Assembly (NCBI GenBank): GCA_964645835.1
Contig: CAZYDG010000072.1
Coordinates: 62,001 to 126,000 of the forward strand
Source of the DNA: CAZBME01 sp964645835
Lineage (GTDB): Bacteria; Desulfobacterota; Syntrophia; Syntrophales; UBA8958
DNA length: 64,000 nucleotides
Reading direction: 5' to 3'
Shown: positions 15,316 through 24,756 of the stretch, piece by piece
How positions within the stretch are numbered: position 1 is the stretch's first letter
How the letters are laid out: each line of letters begins with the position of its first letter
Program-made: the position numbers and the translations under genes
The notes under the pieces: model-generated
Seen by the model: only the letters and a program-made list of their open reading frames with translations
What the model was told of the DNA's origin: nothing
The model's database searches: none

Positions 15316-17187
15316 TTATTCGGTATTATGGAGACCGGACACTTTGTATGCAGGATTAATTGTCGCCGCTTTCTCTAAATGTAATTTTGCCTCTTCTTTT
15401 TGACCCTCCTTATACAACAAACGGCCAAGCGCATAATGGGCATGGGCATAATCATCTTGTAACTTCACAGCTTCTCGAAATTGCGCAATGGATTCTTTCG
15501 TCTGCCCCCGGGACGCCAATGTCATCGCTAAATTATTGCGCAACCCTGCATGGTCCGGCCAGCGTACAATAGCTTTCCGATAGGTGTTTTCAGACTCTTC
15601 ATACTCGCCCATTTTGCACAAAACTAAGGCCAAATTATTGTATACATTTAAATTATTATCTTTATAAGCCAACGCTTTCTTGTAGCAATCCCTGGCATCG
15701 GCATACCGATTCAGGCGTTGATATGCCATCCCAAGACCTTCATAAGCCTCGCCATAACCGGGATTGATCTGAACGGCTTTTATATAACTTGGCAGAGCAT
15801 CCGTATCTCTCCCTGACCTGGACAAGGCAACAGCCAGATTATAATGGAAGCGGCTTTCGTCATTTTCGATCTGGACCGCCTTGCGGAAATGTATGATCCC
15901 TTCCTCAAAACGGCCCTGTTCCATCAGTGCATAACCAAGAAGATGCTGGAGTTTACCATCAGTACTGTTTACATGAACAGCATGGGTAAACAGTGATATG
16001 CTGTTTTTCCAAACCTGTACCTGGAAAGAACACAGTATAGACAATAGCGATAATACGACTACTGCTATTGCAGCAGCCATGGCTTTGCCCTTATGAAACA
16101 CCTTGTCCATAATTTCCGGCAGGCCCCATGCAACCATAATGAACAGGCCAATCAATGGGATATAGGTATATCTATCCGCCATGCCGTGGCCGCCTACCTG
16201 AATGATGCCGCTTACCGGTAATAGCGTTCCCACATAGAATAACCACCCGACGAATAGAAAAGGTTGTTTTCGTAAGCGGGCAACGGTAAGGATCGTAATC
16301 CCCGTCAGGCAAATAACCGATAAAATTACTTGTCCGACAGGTCTCATTCCCGGATGGGGGTAAAAAAAAGACAGATCGACAGGCCAGATCATGTTGCCAA
16401 TATAGCTGAGAGCTGAAACCACGGCATTTGCAAGCCGCGTTACCAATGGAAAATCAACCTGTGAAGGCAAGGCCCCAAGCCGGGACTCCGCATGTATCGT
16501 TAAGGCGCCGAATATGAAAGCAATCAGGAATAACGGTATCTTTTCCAGGGCCAACTGCTTCAGAACGGCTTTATCCATCTGTTGAATACGCCTCAACGGC
16601 CAATAATCAAACAGAAGCAGGACAAACGGCAATGTAACCAACATCGGCTTGGCGAGTAATCCAATAACAAAAAAAAGAGCGACGACGGCATATCGGGAAA
16701 ATGTGGGACGCTCTGCGTAAAAAGCGTAAGCGCCCATCGTCAACATCCAAAAAGCCGTGCTCAGAACATCTTTCCGTTCCGCAACCCAGGCTACGGATTC
16801 CACGTGCAGGGGATGAACGGCAAAAAGAGCCGCCACTAAACCGCTTTGCCACTGACAGCCCGTCATTTTATGTAACACCAGAAAGAGCAACAGGGTATTA
16901 AGCAAATGCAACATCAGATTGGTCAGATGAAAGCCTCCGGCGTTCAATCCATACATATCGTAATCCACCATCAAGGAAAGCCAGGTCAGCGGATGCCAGA
17001 AACCGGCATCTTCTGTGGTCAAAGCCCACTTTACACTTTCCCAAGACAATCCATGCTGGACATGGAGATTATTTGTCACATACAGATTGTCGTCATATGT
17101 CACAAAATCAAAGCCGGTGACCGGCCAATAGATGGCCAACACGAATATCGACAATATCAGGAGGATGGACTTGGTCTTGCTGTTCAT
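15316..17187 (-). CDS. TMTC-like membrane protein with C-terminal TPR domain (1)
   Basis: 623 residues. The N-terminal two thirds are polytopic and the last 200 residues hold about six TPR units. The first extracytoplasmic loop has FVTYDDNLYV with Tyr-Asp-Asp at residues 31-33. HPLHVESVAWVAERKD at 125-140 matches the signature of eukaryotic TMTC1-4 O-mannosyltransferases (CAZy GT105, DUF1736 region). By analogy it would transfer a sugar from a polyprenyl phosphate to Ser/Thr of exported proteins, with the TPRs facing the periplasm; activity is inferred. It is the last gene of a six-gene minus-strand operon, 16 nt after a Dpm1-like gene that could make the lipid-linked donor. Confidence 0.82.
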   Translation of the reverse strand: MNSKTKSILLILSIFVLAIYWPVTGFDFVTYDDNLYVTNNLHVQHGLSWESVKWALTTEDAGFWHPLTWLSLMVDYDMYGLNAGGFHLTNLMLHLLNTLLLFLVLHKMTGCQWQSGLVAALFAVHPLHVESVAWVAERKDVLSTAFWMLTMGAYAFYAERPTFSRYAVVALFFVIGLLAKPMLVTLPFVLLLFDYWPLRRIQQMDKAVLKQLALEKIPLFLIAFIFGALTIHAESRLGALPSQVDFPLVTRLANAVVSALSYIGNMIWPVDLSFFYPHPGMRPVGQVILSVICLTGITILTVARLRKQPFLFVGWLFYVGTLLPVSGIIQVGGHGMADRYTYIPLIGLFIMVAWGLPEIMDKVFHKGKAMAAAIAVVVLSLLSILCSFQVQVWKNSISLFTHAVHVNSTDGKLQHLLGYALMEQGRFEEGIIHFRKAVQIENDESRFHYNLAVALSRSGRDTDALPSYIKAVQINPGYGEAYEGLGMAYQRLNRYADARDCYKKALAYKDNNLNVYNNLALVLCKMGEYEESENTYRKAIVRWPDHAGLRNNLAMTLASRGQTKESIAQFREAVKLQDDYAHAHYALGRLLYKEGQKEEAKLHLEKAATINPAYKVSGLHNTE

Positions 17188-17203
17188 GATATTCCGCTTG
17201 GTC

Positions 17204-17920
17204 TCATCGGGAATAAATGTTGTACTTCAGGATGCACCAGATTGCCCAGATGCCATCCCGCCAGTCGATCTTTTTTCCCTCCGCATAAGTACGGCCATAA
17301 TAGGAGACGGGAACTTCATAGATACGAAGCCTTTTTTTCGCCATTTTGGCTGTAATTTCCGGTTCAAAACCGAATCGGTTTTCTTCAATTACCAACCCGC
17401 ATAGAGATTCCTTCGTAAAGACTTTATAGCAGCATTCCATGTCCGTCAGGTTCAAATTCGTAAAAAGATTTGAAAGAAGCGTTAAGAAACGATTCCCCAC
17501 AGAATGCCAGAAATATAAAACGCGATGGGCGCCATGACCGGCAAATCTTGAGCCATAAACCACATCTGCCTTTCCCAGAAGAATAGGGTGCAGGAGAACG
17601 GGATATTCGGAAGGGTCATATTCCAGGTCGGCATCCTGGACAACAATTATATCTCCCATTGCCTTTGCAAATCCCGACCTCAAAGCTGCCCCCTTGCCTT
17701 TATTCTGGTCGTGAAGGATTACCTTCACATCGTCATGCCTGATTTGTATCAGGATATCTCTGGTCCCATCAGTCGAACCATCATCGATAATGATGATTTC
17801 CTTACGGTATGGTGTCTGGAGAACCGCGTTGACAGCCTCAGCAATCGTAGCGGCTTCATTATAGACCGGTATAATGATGGTCACGAGTAATTCCGTTGAC
17901 AAGTCTTCTTTAAGCCTCAT
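17204..17920 (-). CDS. Dpm1-like GT2 glycosyltransferase
   Basis: 238 residues from ATG 17918-17920, chosen because GAAGGAAAAATA precedes it; an upstream in-frame ATG would overlap the previous gene. It has TIIIPVYNEAATI, IIIIDDGSTDGT, QNKGKGAALRSGFA and VVQDADLEYDP (the DAD metal site), then the C-terminal GFEPEITAKMAKK. There are no C-terminal membrane helices. This is the architecture of dolichyl/polyprenyl-phosphate mannose or glucose synthases, which make the lipid-linked sugar used by GT-C enzymes. It lies directly between two GT-C-like genes in the same operon. Confidence 0.9.
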   Translation of the reverse strand: MRLKEDLSTELLVTIIIPVYNEAATIAEAVNAVLQTPYRKEIIIIDDGSTDGTRDILIQIRHDDVKVILHDQNKGKGAALRSGFAKAMGDIIVVQDADLEYDPSEYPVLLHPILLGKADVVYGSRFAGHGAHRVLYFWHSVGNRFLTLLSNLFTNLNLTDMECCYKVFTKESLCGLVIEENRFGFEPEITAKMAKKRLRIYEVPVSYYGRTYAEGKKIDWRDGIWAIWCILKYNIYSR

Positions 17921-17930
17921 TATTTTTCCT

Positions 17931-19394
17931 TCACGATCGGCTCTTTCTGACAAACAAGACTGACCCATCATCACGATATGCCACTCGCCAATCGGGTTCT
18001 TTCAACATTAACCAACACGTCCTTGTATTGGGTACAATCAGCACCATATCATGGTGATATTTTCTTAAGAAGATATCCCAGGTATCACGGCCCATCAGGA
18101 AATCAAAATATTCTTGCGATACATAATCTTCGTATACGGATTCATAGCGACCATCCATTGCCACACGACAATCGGGATACAACTTCCATATGAGGAACTC
18201 TCCCCAGTCAAAATGGGGGAGAATATGTCCCTGTATTTGGTTTGTCTTGATCCAATGGACAGCCCCTGCCGGAAAATAAGGAGAAGGCGCCAACAGTGTA
18301 AAACTGGGAACCACAGTCAAAGATAGAAAAGAATTGATAAGCAGGTAAACGGCAAGGAACATGGCAGCGGGTAATGCCTGTGGAATCCATGAAAAATAGC
18401 GTCTAAGAAAGTATTTCTCCTTCCATTTCTCCCAACACTCAGACAGCATTGACGGCACAAAGGACCCGAATATGATGGCAAAAAGAGCGTTATGCCTGAC
18501 GTGCACCAATCCTAAATAAATAGTTACGACCAAGACCAAAAAGTCTGTCAGGCTCTTTTTTTGACGAAAAGCAAAGAGGATGGAAGAGAGAAAAGCCAAA
18601 GCAAGAAATGTATAAACCGGCAATGTCTGATAATGCTTTCTTATCGCATTTAAAACCGACATCCATTCTTCAATTTCCGGACGTGGCATTCCAACTGCGT
18701 AGATCATATAGGTCCAGTATTTGATGCCATAAGGATTTATCAACGTCGCCAGTGTTGCGATGCCCCCTATCATTATATAAGGCAAAAATTTTTTTCGGGA
18801 TAACGCCTCACCCAGGGCATAAAGGCCTATCAGCCCGATACCGGCAACAAATCCCCCATGGAGGTTACACCACAAAATCTGGATGGGAACCAGCCACCAT
18901 AAAACAGACCATTTTTCTGTTCTTTTCGCATCCTCAAGAATATAAACTGTTAGAATAAAGAAGAAATAAGTAAATATCTGGGCTCTGACAGGGACGTAGC
19001 CAAATGAAATAAGAGCCATGGCAGGAATGAGGGCAATGACCGCAGATAAAGGATTACCGCCTTTTTTCAACGCCACCATGTAGATCAAATAGATCGTAAA
19101 AAGAATCAAAATATAACGGAACAACTGCAGTCCCGCAGGTCCGGTATACTTACAAATGATATAGAAGATTACGCCTGTTAACCATTCATGGTAAACCCAG
19201 AAAGATTTTATCGGCGTATAAGCAAAGATATCATAGAAAGGGAAATAGCCATCTTCCCAGAAAACTCGACCGAAGGAAAGATACCCCCACAGATCATTAT
19301 CCGAAAGATTACGCGAAAAAAGAGTTACAAAACAAAGATATAGTCCTCCACAAAGCAGGAGAATCTTAACTATTTTTAAACGATCTGTTTGCAA
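17931..19394 (-). CDS. polytopic membrane protein, possible GT-C fold
   Basis: 487 residues with about ten transmembrane helices. The first periplasmic loop carries LSDNDLWGYLSFGR and YHEWLTG, a position and acidic content resembling the catalytic loop of GT-C transferases. The C-terminal 110 residues form a soluble region containing HFDWGEFLIWKLYPDCRVAMDG. I do not recognise a named family. It sits in the operon 10 nt before the Dpm1-like gene, so use of the same lipid-linked sugar is plausible. Confidence 0.7.
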   Translation of the reverse strand: MQTDRLKIVKILLLCGGLYLCFVTLFSRNLSDNDLWGYLSFGRVFWEDGYFPFYDIFAYTPIKSFWVYHEWLTGVIFYIICKYTGPAGLQLFRYILILFTIYLIYMVALKKGGNPLSAVIALIPAMALISFGYVPVRAQIFTYFFFILTVYILEDAKRTEKWSVLWWLVPIQILWCNLHGGFVAGIGLIGLYALGEALSRKKFLPYIMIGGIATLATLINPYGIKYWTYMIYAVGMPRPEIEEWMSVLNAIRKHYQTLPVYTFLALAFLSSILFAFRQKKSLTDFLVLVVTIYLGLVHVRHNALFAIIFGSFVPSMLSECWEKWKEKYFLRRYFSWIPQALPAAMFLAVYLLINSFLSLTVVPSFTLLAPSPYFPAGAVHWIKTNQIQGHILPHFDWGEFLIWKLYPDCRVAMDGRYESVYEDYVSQEYFDFLMGRDTWDIFLRKYHHDMVLIVPNTRTCWLMLKEPDWRVAYRDDGSVLFVRKSRS

Positions 19395-19420
19395 ATGGGC
19401 ACCATTATTGAATCTTCTAT

Positions 19421-20023
19421 CTATTTTACAATACTGAAATACATATTCATAAACATTTCAAAATACCCAAATTGGAAACTGGAATTCCTAAAATTTGAAT
19501 TCTTAAATAAGAAATCTATTTTGGAAAAATTGTATGTATCTTTATGTTCATCAATTTCTTCTGAACTGACCAATTTTAACTTTGCCAATATTCTTAACAA
19601 ACGGTCGGTCCAACCTGCCGGTATGGTAATAATAAAAATGCCGTCTTTTCTCAATACCCTGTGAACTTCATTTAATACATTTGCGATCCTATCAGGGGAA
19701 AGATGTTCGAATACTGCCAGCATCGTCACAGCATCGAAGAATTCATCAATGAATGGCAATATATCTATTTTTTCTATATCCATATTAATAAGATTTGCAC
19801 CAGAATCATTCGATATGTTTGTAAAATCTATTTTATCAATCCCATATTTCTCTTTGAATTCAGAGCTTATTAGAAAGAGGGGATAGACTCCACATCCAAT
19901 ATCGAGTATCCTTCCACTTCTTGAATTCTTAGGGATATATTTATTTGCAATCAGAGCCCGCTGTCTTGACAAAAAACCCTCCAATAGACCAAAACCGCGT
20001 GTCGTTTGCATATATTGCATCAA
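19421..20023 (-). CDS. SAM-dependent methyltransferase (type 11) in the GT-C operon
   Basis: 200 residues. Motif I is ILDIGCGVYPLFLI, and the methyltransferase core VTMLAVFEHLSPDRIANVLNEVHRVLRKDGIFIITIPAGW follows. The DNA is AT-rich compared with flanking genes, like the GT-C gene at 13044. It lies 9 nt downstream of one TMTC-like gene and 26 nt upstream of the membrane protein gene. A role in methylating a glycan or its carrier is inferred from context only. Confidence 0.82.
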   Translation of the reverse strand: MMQYMQTTRGFGLLEGFLSRQRALIANKYIPKNSRSGRILDIGCGVYPLFLISSEFKEKYGIDKIDFTNISNDSGANLINMDIEKIDILPFIDEFFDAVTMLAVFEHLSPDRIANVLNEVHRVLRKDGIFIITIPAGWTDRLLRILAKLKLVSSEEIDEHKDTYNFSKIDFLFKNSNFRNSSFQFGYFEMFMNMYFSIVK

Positions 20024-20032
20024 TTGTTTCCT

Positions 20033-21946
20033 CTATAGCCGCCTATTGTTAGCCAGTTCAAACTGTATTCGACGATTGACCTGAAAAAAATGGTTGGCAA
20101 TCCGCTGCTGTCCCTCCTTCTCTATAAACACATTTGACAATAATGAATACGCCTGCCAGGACTCAGGGGTAAGGTGTAATGCATGTTTCGCTTGATCGAT
20201 AGCGCCTTCGTAATCCCCTTTCTTAAGCAGAACTGTCCCTAAACCACAATAAAATCGAGCATCATTTGGCTTCAACTCAATTGCCTTTCTTAAAAAGGAT
20301 TCTGCTTCATCCGGCCCTTTTCTTTCGAGGAGAATGATGCCTTTCACATAATACAGGTCGGCAATATTCGGGAAATAATGAAGTGCTTTATCTGCATAAT
20401 TAAGTGATTTTGTTAAATCACCGGCAGCAATGTAATACTGCATGAGCACTATATAGGTTCTATATTTATTAGCTATATTTCCGGTATGTTCAGATTGCAA
20501 AGCTTTCAGGCACTCTTCATACGATTCCGGCAAGCGGCCCGCCTCCAAATAAGCGAGCCCGAGGTTGTGGTGAGGTATTTGAAGGCGAGGCGCCTTGTTG
20601 GCGTTATCGTACCATAGTGTAAGATCATTCCTGAAGACATCATTGTACATAAAAGTCGTAACGCCCAGGACGATCATCATGGTCGGTATGGCCGTTACCA
20701 ACGAAATGAAAACCATTTTTTTCTTCTCGAAAAAATCCAGCATATTCAGCAGCCCAATCGCAATCGGCAGGGGCAGAAGCATGGAAGGTAGATAGTTCCG
20801 GTGTTCATAAACAAGCTCTAACGAAAAGAAAGAGCCTTCAATTAAGTGATTGATAAAGAAAAAGAGGACGCAATACGAAATCAATGGAATTTTTTTTGCT
20901 GCAAATACTGTAATGCCCAGAATAAGTACCAGAGCAGCCAAAGCAATACAGGTTGTCCAAGGATCAAAGAGAGATGCTGATATATCGAAATCATGAACCA
21001 GCATCAGCCGAGAACTCAGAGGATAGAGAAGTAATGATAGATAGTAGAGCAGAACACGCGGTTGTGTAAGAAGCCTTTCAGTCATACCGAAAGTCCGACA
21101 GCTATAGTCGATGGTTGAAGGATCAAGCTTCAGATAGAAGAAAAGGGCAATAAGAGCACAAATCATGAAGGCAGCAAGAATCTTTGCTGCTCTGAGCATG
21201 TGTTCCCTACTGATTCCTTGAATGAAATATAGATCAAAAAGGACAATGGAGACCGGCAACATGACTGCATTTTGTTTGGAACCAAATGCCAATATAAAAG
21301 AGCCGAAACCAAGGGAATAAAAGATAGCAGCACGGTATATGGCTGTGCTTGTTCTACCTTTTAGATAAAAGTACATGGTCAATATGTAAAAAAGAGTGAC
21401 AAGGCTGGCCATTCTTTGCACAATGTAAGTCACGGCTGTCACATGGATAGGGTGGATCGCCCAGAAGACAGCCGATAAAAGAGCAGCCGAATAGGCATAT
21501 TCTCCATACCGCCCTGCAAGCAGAGGAAGCTTCAACATATGATAGATAAACAAAAACAGAAATACGGAGCAAAGATAATGGATAGAGAAATTGATGACAT
21601 GATAGCCGTAGACATTTGATCCATCCAAATAGTAATTTATGGCAAAGCTAAAATAGGAAATAGGCCGTGACCACATACCTCCGGATTTGACTGAGCCATA
21701 AAGGCTTTTTTCGATCTCCGACAACGCATGAAAACTTTTTTCAATCTCCGGCCAGGAAAAGTTTTTTATTTTGATACCACCATTATCAACTATATTGATG
21801 AAATCATCATAATGCCATGACGCATGAAAACTGTTTGAATAAATAAGGAACGTGACCATGAACAAGAGGACGAAGGCAACAATATTGTTTCTTCTGCACT
21901 GAAAAGGCCACCTGAAATTCAGTTCAAAATTACTATTTACGTTCAT
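20033..21946 (-). CDS. TMTC-like membrane protein with C-terminal TPR domain (2)
   Basis: 637 residues from ATG 21944-21946, which overlaps the upstream stop as ATGA and has GGCGG before it. The first loop has SWHYDDF with Tyr-Asp-Asp at 46-48. The TMTC signature region reads IHPIHVTAVTYIVQRMASL, a variant in which the usual Glu/Arg-Asp pair is changed. About ten helices are followed by four or five TPRs (SYEECLKALQ, ALHYFPNIADLYYVKG, AIELKPNDARFYCGLG, DYEGAIDQAKHALHLTP). It is a close paralogue of the next gene upstream, so this is a tandem duplication. Proposed role: extracytoplasmic sugar transfer. Confidence 0.8.
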   Translation of the reverse strand: MNVNSNFELNFRWPFQCRRNNIVAFVLLFMVTFLIYSNSFHASWHYDDFINIVDNGGIKIKNFSWPEIEKSFHALSEIEKSLYGSVKSGGMWSRPISYFSFAINYYLDGSNVYGYHVINFSIHYLCSVFLFLFIYHMLKLPLLAGRYGEYAYSAALLSAVFWAIHPIHVTAVTYIVQRMASLVTLFYILTMYFYLKGRTSTAIYRAAIFYSLGFGSFILAFGSKQNAVMLPVSIVLFDLYFIQGISREHMLRAAKILAAFMICALIALFFYLKLDPSTIDYSCRTFGMTERLLTQPRVLLYYLSLLLYPLSSRLMLVHDFDISASLFDPWTTCIALAALVLILGITVFAAKKIPLISYCVLFFFINHLIEGSFFSLELVYEHRNYLPSMLLPLPIAIGLLNMLDFFEKKKMVFISLVTAIPTMMIVLGVTTFMYNDVFRNDLTLWYDNANKAPRLQIPHHNLGLAYLEAGRLPESYEECLKALQSEHTGNIANKYRTYIVLMQYYIAAGDLTKSLNYADKALHYFPNIADLYYVKGIILLERKGPDEAESFLRKAIELKPNDARFYCGLGTVLLKKGDYEGAIDQAKHALHLTPESWQAYSLLSNVFIEKEGQQRIANHFFQVNRRIQFELANNRRL

Positions 21947-23844
21947 GTCGCCGCCTGGATGAACAGGGGTTCTACATAGGACCATCCTGATTTCTGCTGT
22001 GCCTCAGCAATGATTCGGAAATGCTTCGCTCTGGTATCCTCTTTCCTTAAAGTAAAGGCATCGGCAAGAATGAGATAAGGTTCCCACTGGTTCGGATTCA
22101 ATCTGAGGGAAATAAACGCCTCGTGAATTGCTGAATCAGGAGAACCCTTCTTCACTAATATCCTTGCAAGAATAGCGTGATATGTAAATGAATCAGGCTT
22201 AACCGATATCCCCTTCCTAATCCAATACTCGGCATCCGGGAGACGATTCTTATGAATCATGATTTCTGCAATTCTCCGATAAATGACATGGTAAGTAGGA
22301 TCCAATTTAATTGATTCTTTATACTGCAACAGCGCATCATCATCCTTACCGTTTTTAAAATAATACTCGCCAAGCAACCCATGGGTCCTTGATTTTCTGC
22401 TCGGCATAGCCGCCTGATAAGACTTTAAGGCCTGTTGCCCTTCTTCGAAAGCCTCCTCCGTCCGTCCAACAAGGAAATAGGATGTCGCTGCATTTTGGCG
22501 GACGGTATGCAAATTCGGCGCTTTATCTTTATTGTCGGTCCATAAGGACACATCGTCTTTATAAACATCATTTTGAATATAAACCGTGACACCCTGGACA
22601 ATCATCAAACCAATCAGGCCCGCGACCATGGTCCACCAGATCAATCGTTGCGTTGCATAATAATGGAGCCCCCGGATGATGAGAATGGACAGGGGCAGGA
22701 AAAACAGCATGGACGGCAGGTAATTCCTGTGCTCATATATGAGTTCCAATGCAATAAAAGACCCTTCAATAAAGTGGTTGATGAAAAAAAAGAGGATGCA
22801 GAAGGAGAGTAGCGGCCATCTCTTTGATGACCCAATAGCAAAGACAATCAGAAAAAAGATAAACAGGATAGCCGGTATAGTCGTCCATGGGCTTAACAAT
22901 GATGTCGATAAATTGACGTCATGGATGAGCATTAATCGGGAACTGATCGGATAAAGGAGGAGAGAAATATAAAAAACCAAAATCCGAGGCTGTGTAAGAA
23001 GTCTTTCAATCATCGAAAATGGTCTTATCTTATAATCCGATGAAATGGTTGTAACATCCCCGATATATAACAAACCAATCACGATAACGGCTATAATTGC
23101 AAAGGCTCCATATTTAAATGACTTTTTAATATTTTCTTTTGTTACGCCCTGAATCAAGAGCAAGTCATATAAGAATATAGAGACAGGTAATAAAGCAGCA
23201 TTTTCTTTTGTTCCGACTGCAAGGACTCCCGCTAAGAAAGCCAGAAAGAAATAAATACGCTTTTCCCATAAATCATCACTAGTTCTTCCTTTCAGGTAAA
23301 AGAACATTGTCATGATGTAGAACAACGCGACCATACTGGCCATCCGTTGAACAATATAGGTTACAGATGTCACTTGCACAGGGTTTATCGCCCACAGAAA
23401 TGCCGAAAGGAGAGCTATGGAATAGGCCGATTCTTTATAAGAAGCGCGGATAAGATCAAGCTGCAGGGTGTTATAAACAAACAGAAACAGGAAAAAGGCC
23501 GTTAAGAGATGAATCAAAAAATTAACAATATGATAACCGAAAACATTGAGCCCACCGACATAATAATTAAGAGCAAAACTGAAATATGCAACAGGCCGCT
23601 GCCAGCGCGGGGAATCGATAACGCCGTAGAAACCCTTTTCAATACTTTGCCAGGATAGGTCGGAAATATGAATAGAACTATTCGTGACAATGTTGGCGTA
23701 ATCGTCATAATGCCATGAGCAGTCAAAACTGTTTGAATATATAACGAACAGGAAGATTGAAAAGAAGAACAAAATGGAGAGATACTTGTTCTTACAAGGG
23801 AAGCATCCCTTTATGGAAATAGCGAAATCATCTGTTTTGTTCAT
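21943..23844 (-). CDS. TMTC-like membrane protein with C-terminal TPR domain (3)
   Basis: 633 residues. SWHYDDYANIV carries Tyr-Asp-Asp at 46-48, and NPVQVTSVTYIVQRMASM occupies the TMTC signature position. Both match paralogue 2 better than paralogue 1. About ten to eleven helices are followed by TPRs from about residue 460 (RTEEAFEEGQQALKSY, LLQYKESIKLDPTYHVIYRR). It is the first gene of the six-gene operon and lies 86 nt downstream of a pilin gene on the same strand, with that pilin's terminator between them. Pilins are therefore the nearest candidate substrates (inference). Confidence 0.8.
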   Translation of the reverse strand: MNKTDDFAISIKGCFPCKNKYLSILFFFSIFLFVIYSNSFDCSWHYDDYANIVTNSSIHISDLSWQSIEKGFYGVIDSPRWQRPVAYFSFALNYYVGGLNVFGYHIVNFLIHLLTAFFLFLFVYNTLQLDLIRASYKESAYSIALLSAFLWAINPVQVTSVTYIVQRMASMVALFYIMTMFFYLKGRTSDDLWEKRIYFFLAFLAGVLAVGTKENAALLPVSIFLYDLLLIQGVTKENIKKSFKYGAFAIIAVIVIGLLYIGDVTTISSDYKIRPFSMIERLLTQPRILVFYISLLLYPISSRLMLIHDVNLSTSLLSPWTTIPAILFIFFLIVFAIGSSKRWPLLSFCILFFFINHFIEGSFIALELIYEHRNYLPSMLFFLPLSILIIRGLHYYATQRLIWWTMVAGLIGLMIVQGVTVYIQNDVYKDDVSLWTDNKDKAPNLHTVRQNAATSYFLVGRTEEAFEEGQQALKSYQAAMPSRKSRTHGLLGEYYFKNGKDDDALLQYKESIKLDPTYHVIYRRIAEIMIHKNRLPDAEYWIRKGISVKPDSFTYHAILARILVKKGSPDSAIHEAFISLRLNPNQWEPYLILADAFTLRKEDTRAKHFRIIAEAQQKSGWSYVEPLFIQAAT

Positions 23845-23872
23845 GATAATGCAGTAGCTTTCAGATAAAGGA

Positions 23873-23905
23873 AAGGGGTAAAGTTAAATAAGCTTTACCC
23901 CTCCC
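23873..23905 (-). terminator. terminator of pilin gene 1
   Basis: GGGGTAAAG (23875-23883) and CTTTACCCC (23893-23901) form a 9-bp stem with a 9-nt loop. On the minus strand TTTCCTTTA follows, a moderate T-tract. It lies 30 nt after the stop of the first pilin and before the TMTC-like operon, so some readthrough into that operon is possible. Confidence 0.75.
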
Positions 23906-23930
23906 CGGCCTGCTATGCTGATGCCAATTC

Positions 23931-24305
23931 CTAAGGTGTAATGCCACCTGCCGGATCCGATGTGTACGTTGTATTACCGGCGCTATGGCTTGAGCTCATA
24001 ACGAGTGTACTGATCGTATTTGCCGCGGTAACCGTCAGATTCACATTAGCTCCCTGCTTATAACCATAGCTGGTAGTCAGCAGTGCCAGCGTTGCCACAC
24101 CTGACGGAGAATCAGCAAAGAATGCCTGCGCCGCTGTATAGGCATTTTTCAGATCCGCTTTAGCCGAGGTGTTATAACCCCTTACCCTGTAGGCCGTGAA
24201 CTGCGGGATGGCAATTGCCGCCAGAATACCGATGATGGCGATAACGATCATGAGTTCGATCAGTGTGAAACCCTTCTGCCCTTTTCTTCTGCGAAATGCT
24301 TTCAT
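23931..24305 (-). CDS. type IV major pilin-like prepilin (1)
   Basis: 124 residues from ATG 24303-24305, chosen because GGAGACATATTT precedes it. A 12-residue basic leader ends in Gly before FTLIELMIVIAIIGILAAIA, the PilD cleavage and N-methylation site with Glu5. The mature protein is about 112 residues with a Ser/Thr-rich C-terminal half and no Cys pair. Aromatics of the mature chain fall at 1, 24, 27, 32, 44, 50 and 51. Positions 1, 24, 27, 32 and 51 match those in the Geobacter conductive pilin. It differs from pilin 2 at only about five positions, so duplication is recent. Confidence 0.92.
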   Translation of the reverse strand: MKAFRRRKGQKGFTLIELMIVIAIIGILAAIAIPQFTAYRVRGYNTSAKADLKNAYTAAQAFFADSPSGVATLALLTTSYGYKQGANVNLTVTAANTISTLVMSSSHSAGNTTYTSDPAGGITP

Positions 24306-24608
24306 AAATATGTCTCCTTCCATTTTTCGTTTCAACTCTATAATAAATTAATACTGAAAATCAACCCGCGATTGCTGTTTTCTGCCTTTTTATTCCCCAA
24401 TCACCTCCCCTGATTCTTCATGATGATATTTTTTTAACGGGATTTCCCGTCATAAATTTTCATAGGCACGTTAGGCCAAGCAAATGACATGCCGCAAATC
24501 AACACCAAGGATAAATATCTGCACAACAGCTTATAATCACGGTATAAATTTGTCCGTTGATTCACCATTTTTCATATCTGAGCGGAGTCTGATGTTGTCC
24601 AGATAGGG

Positions 24609-24638
24609 TTTTTCACCGATTGAGCGTCATTTTCACCC
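24609..24638. promoter_or_regulatory. paired TTTTCACC direct repeats upstream of pilin 1
   Basis: Two copies of TTTTCACC lie about 20 nt apart, roughly two helical turns, 305-335 nt upstream of the pilin 1 start. The same arrangement occurs at 25520-25560 upstream of pilin 2. The spacing suits binding of a dimeric regulator on one DNA face, but it may only be inherited duplicated spacer. Confidence 0.35.
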
Positions 24639-24695
24639 GGTATGAGAATTGACAACAGGTGAAAGAAGGTTGTAGCTGTATAATCCATTTTCATC

Positions 24696-24733
24696 AAAAA
24701 GAGGAGCAAAATATCAATTTTGCCCCTCTTTTT
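24696..24733 (-). terminator. terminator of pilin gene 2
   Basis: AAAAAGAGG-A-GCAAAAT pairs with ATTTTGC-C-CCTCTTTTT around ATCA. The stem has about 16 pairs with one mismatch and ends in a U-rich tract on the minus strand. It lies 24 nt after the pilin 2 stop. Confidence 0.85.
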
Positions 24734-24756
24734 GGTTATTATGCAAATGTTAATTC

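Larger units (their letters stand above)
24306..24756. other. 450-nt intergenic region between pilins 1 and 2
   Basis: No gene is supported here. It contains the terminator of pilin 2 (24696-24733) and a pair of TTTTCACC direct repeats (24609-24638) that also occur between pilins 2 and 3. The inverted repeat ACGGGA-TT-TCCCGT is at about 24437-24450. A sequence resembling a sigma-54 element upstream of pilin 1 (TTGGTGTTGATTTGC on the minus strand, about 24503-24517) has GG and GC one base too close, so it is not called. Confidence 0.5.

Noticed and set aside
24503..24517. Sigma-54 element for pilin 1 (TTGGTGTTGATTTGC, minus strand)
   Set aside because: The GG-GC spacing is nine, not ten, bases.
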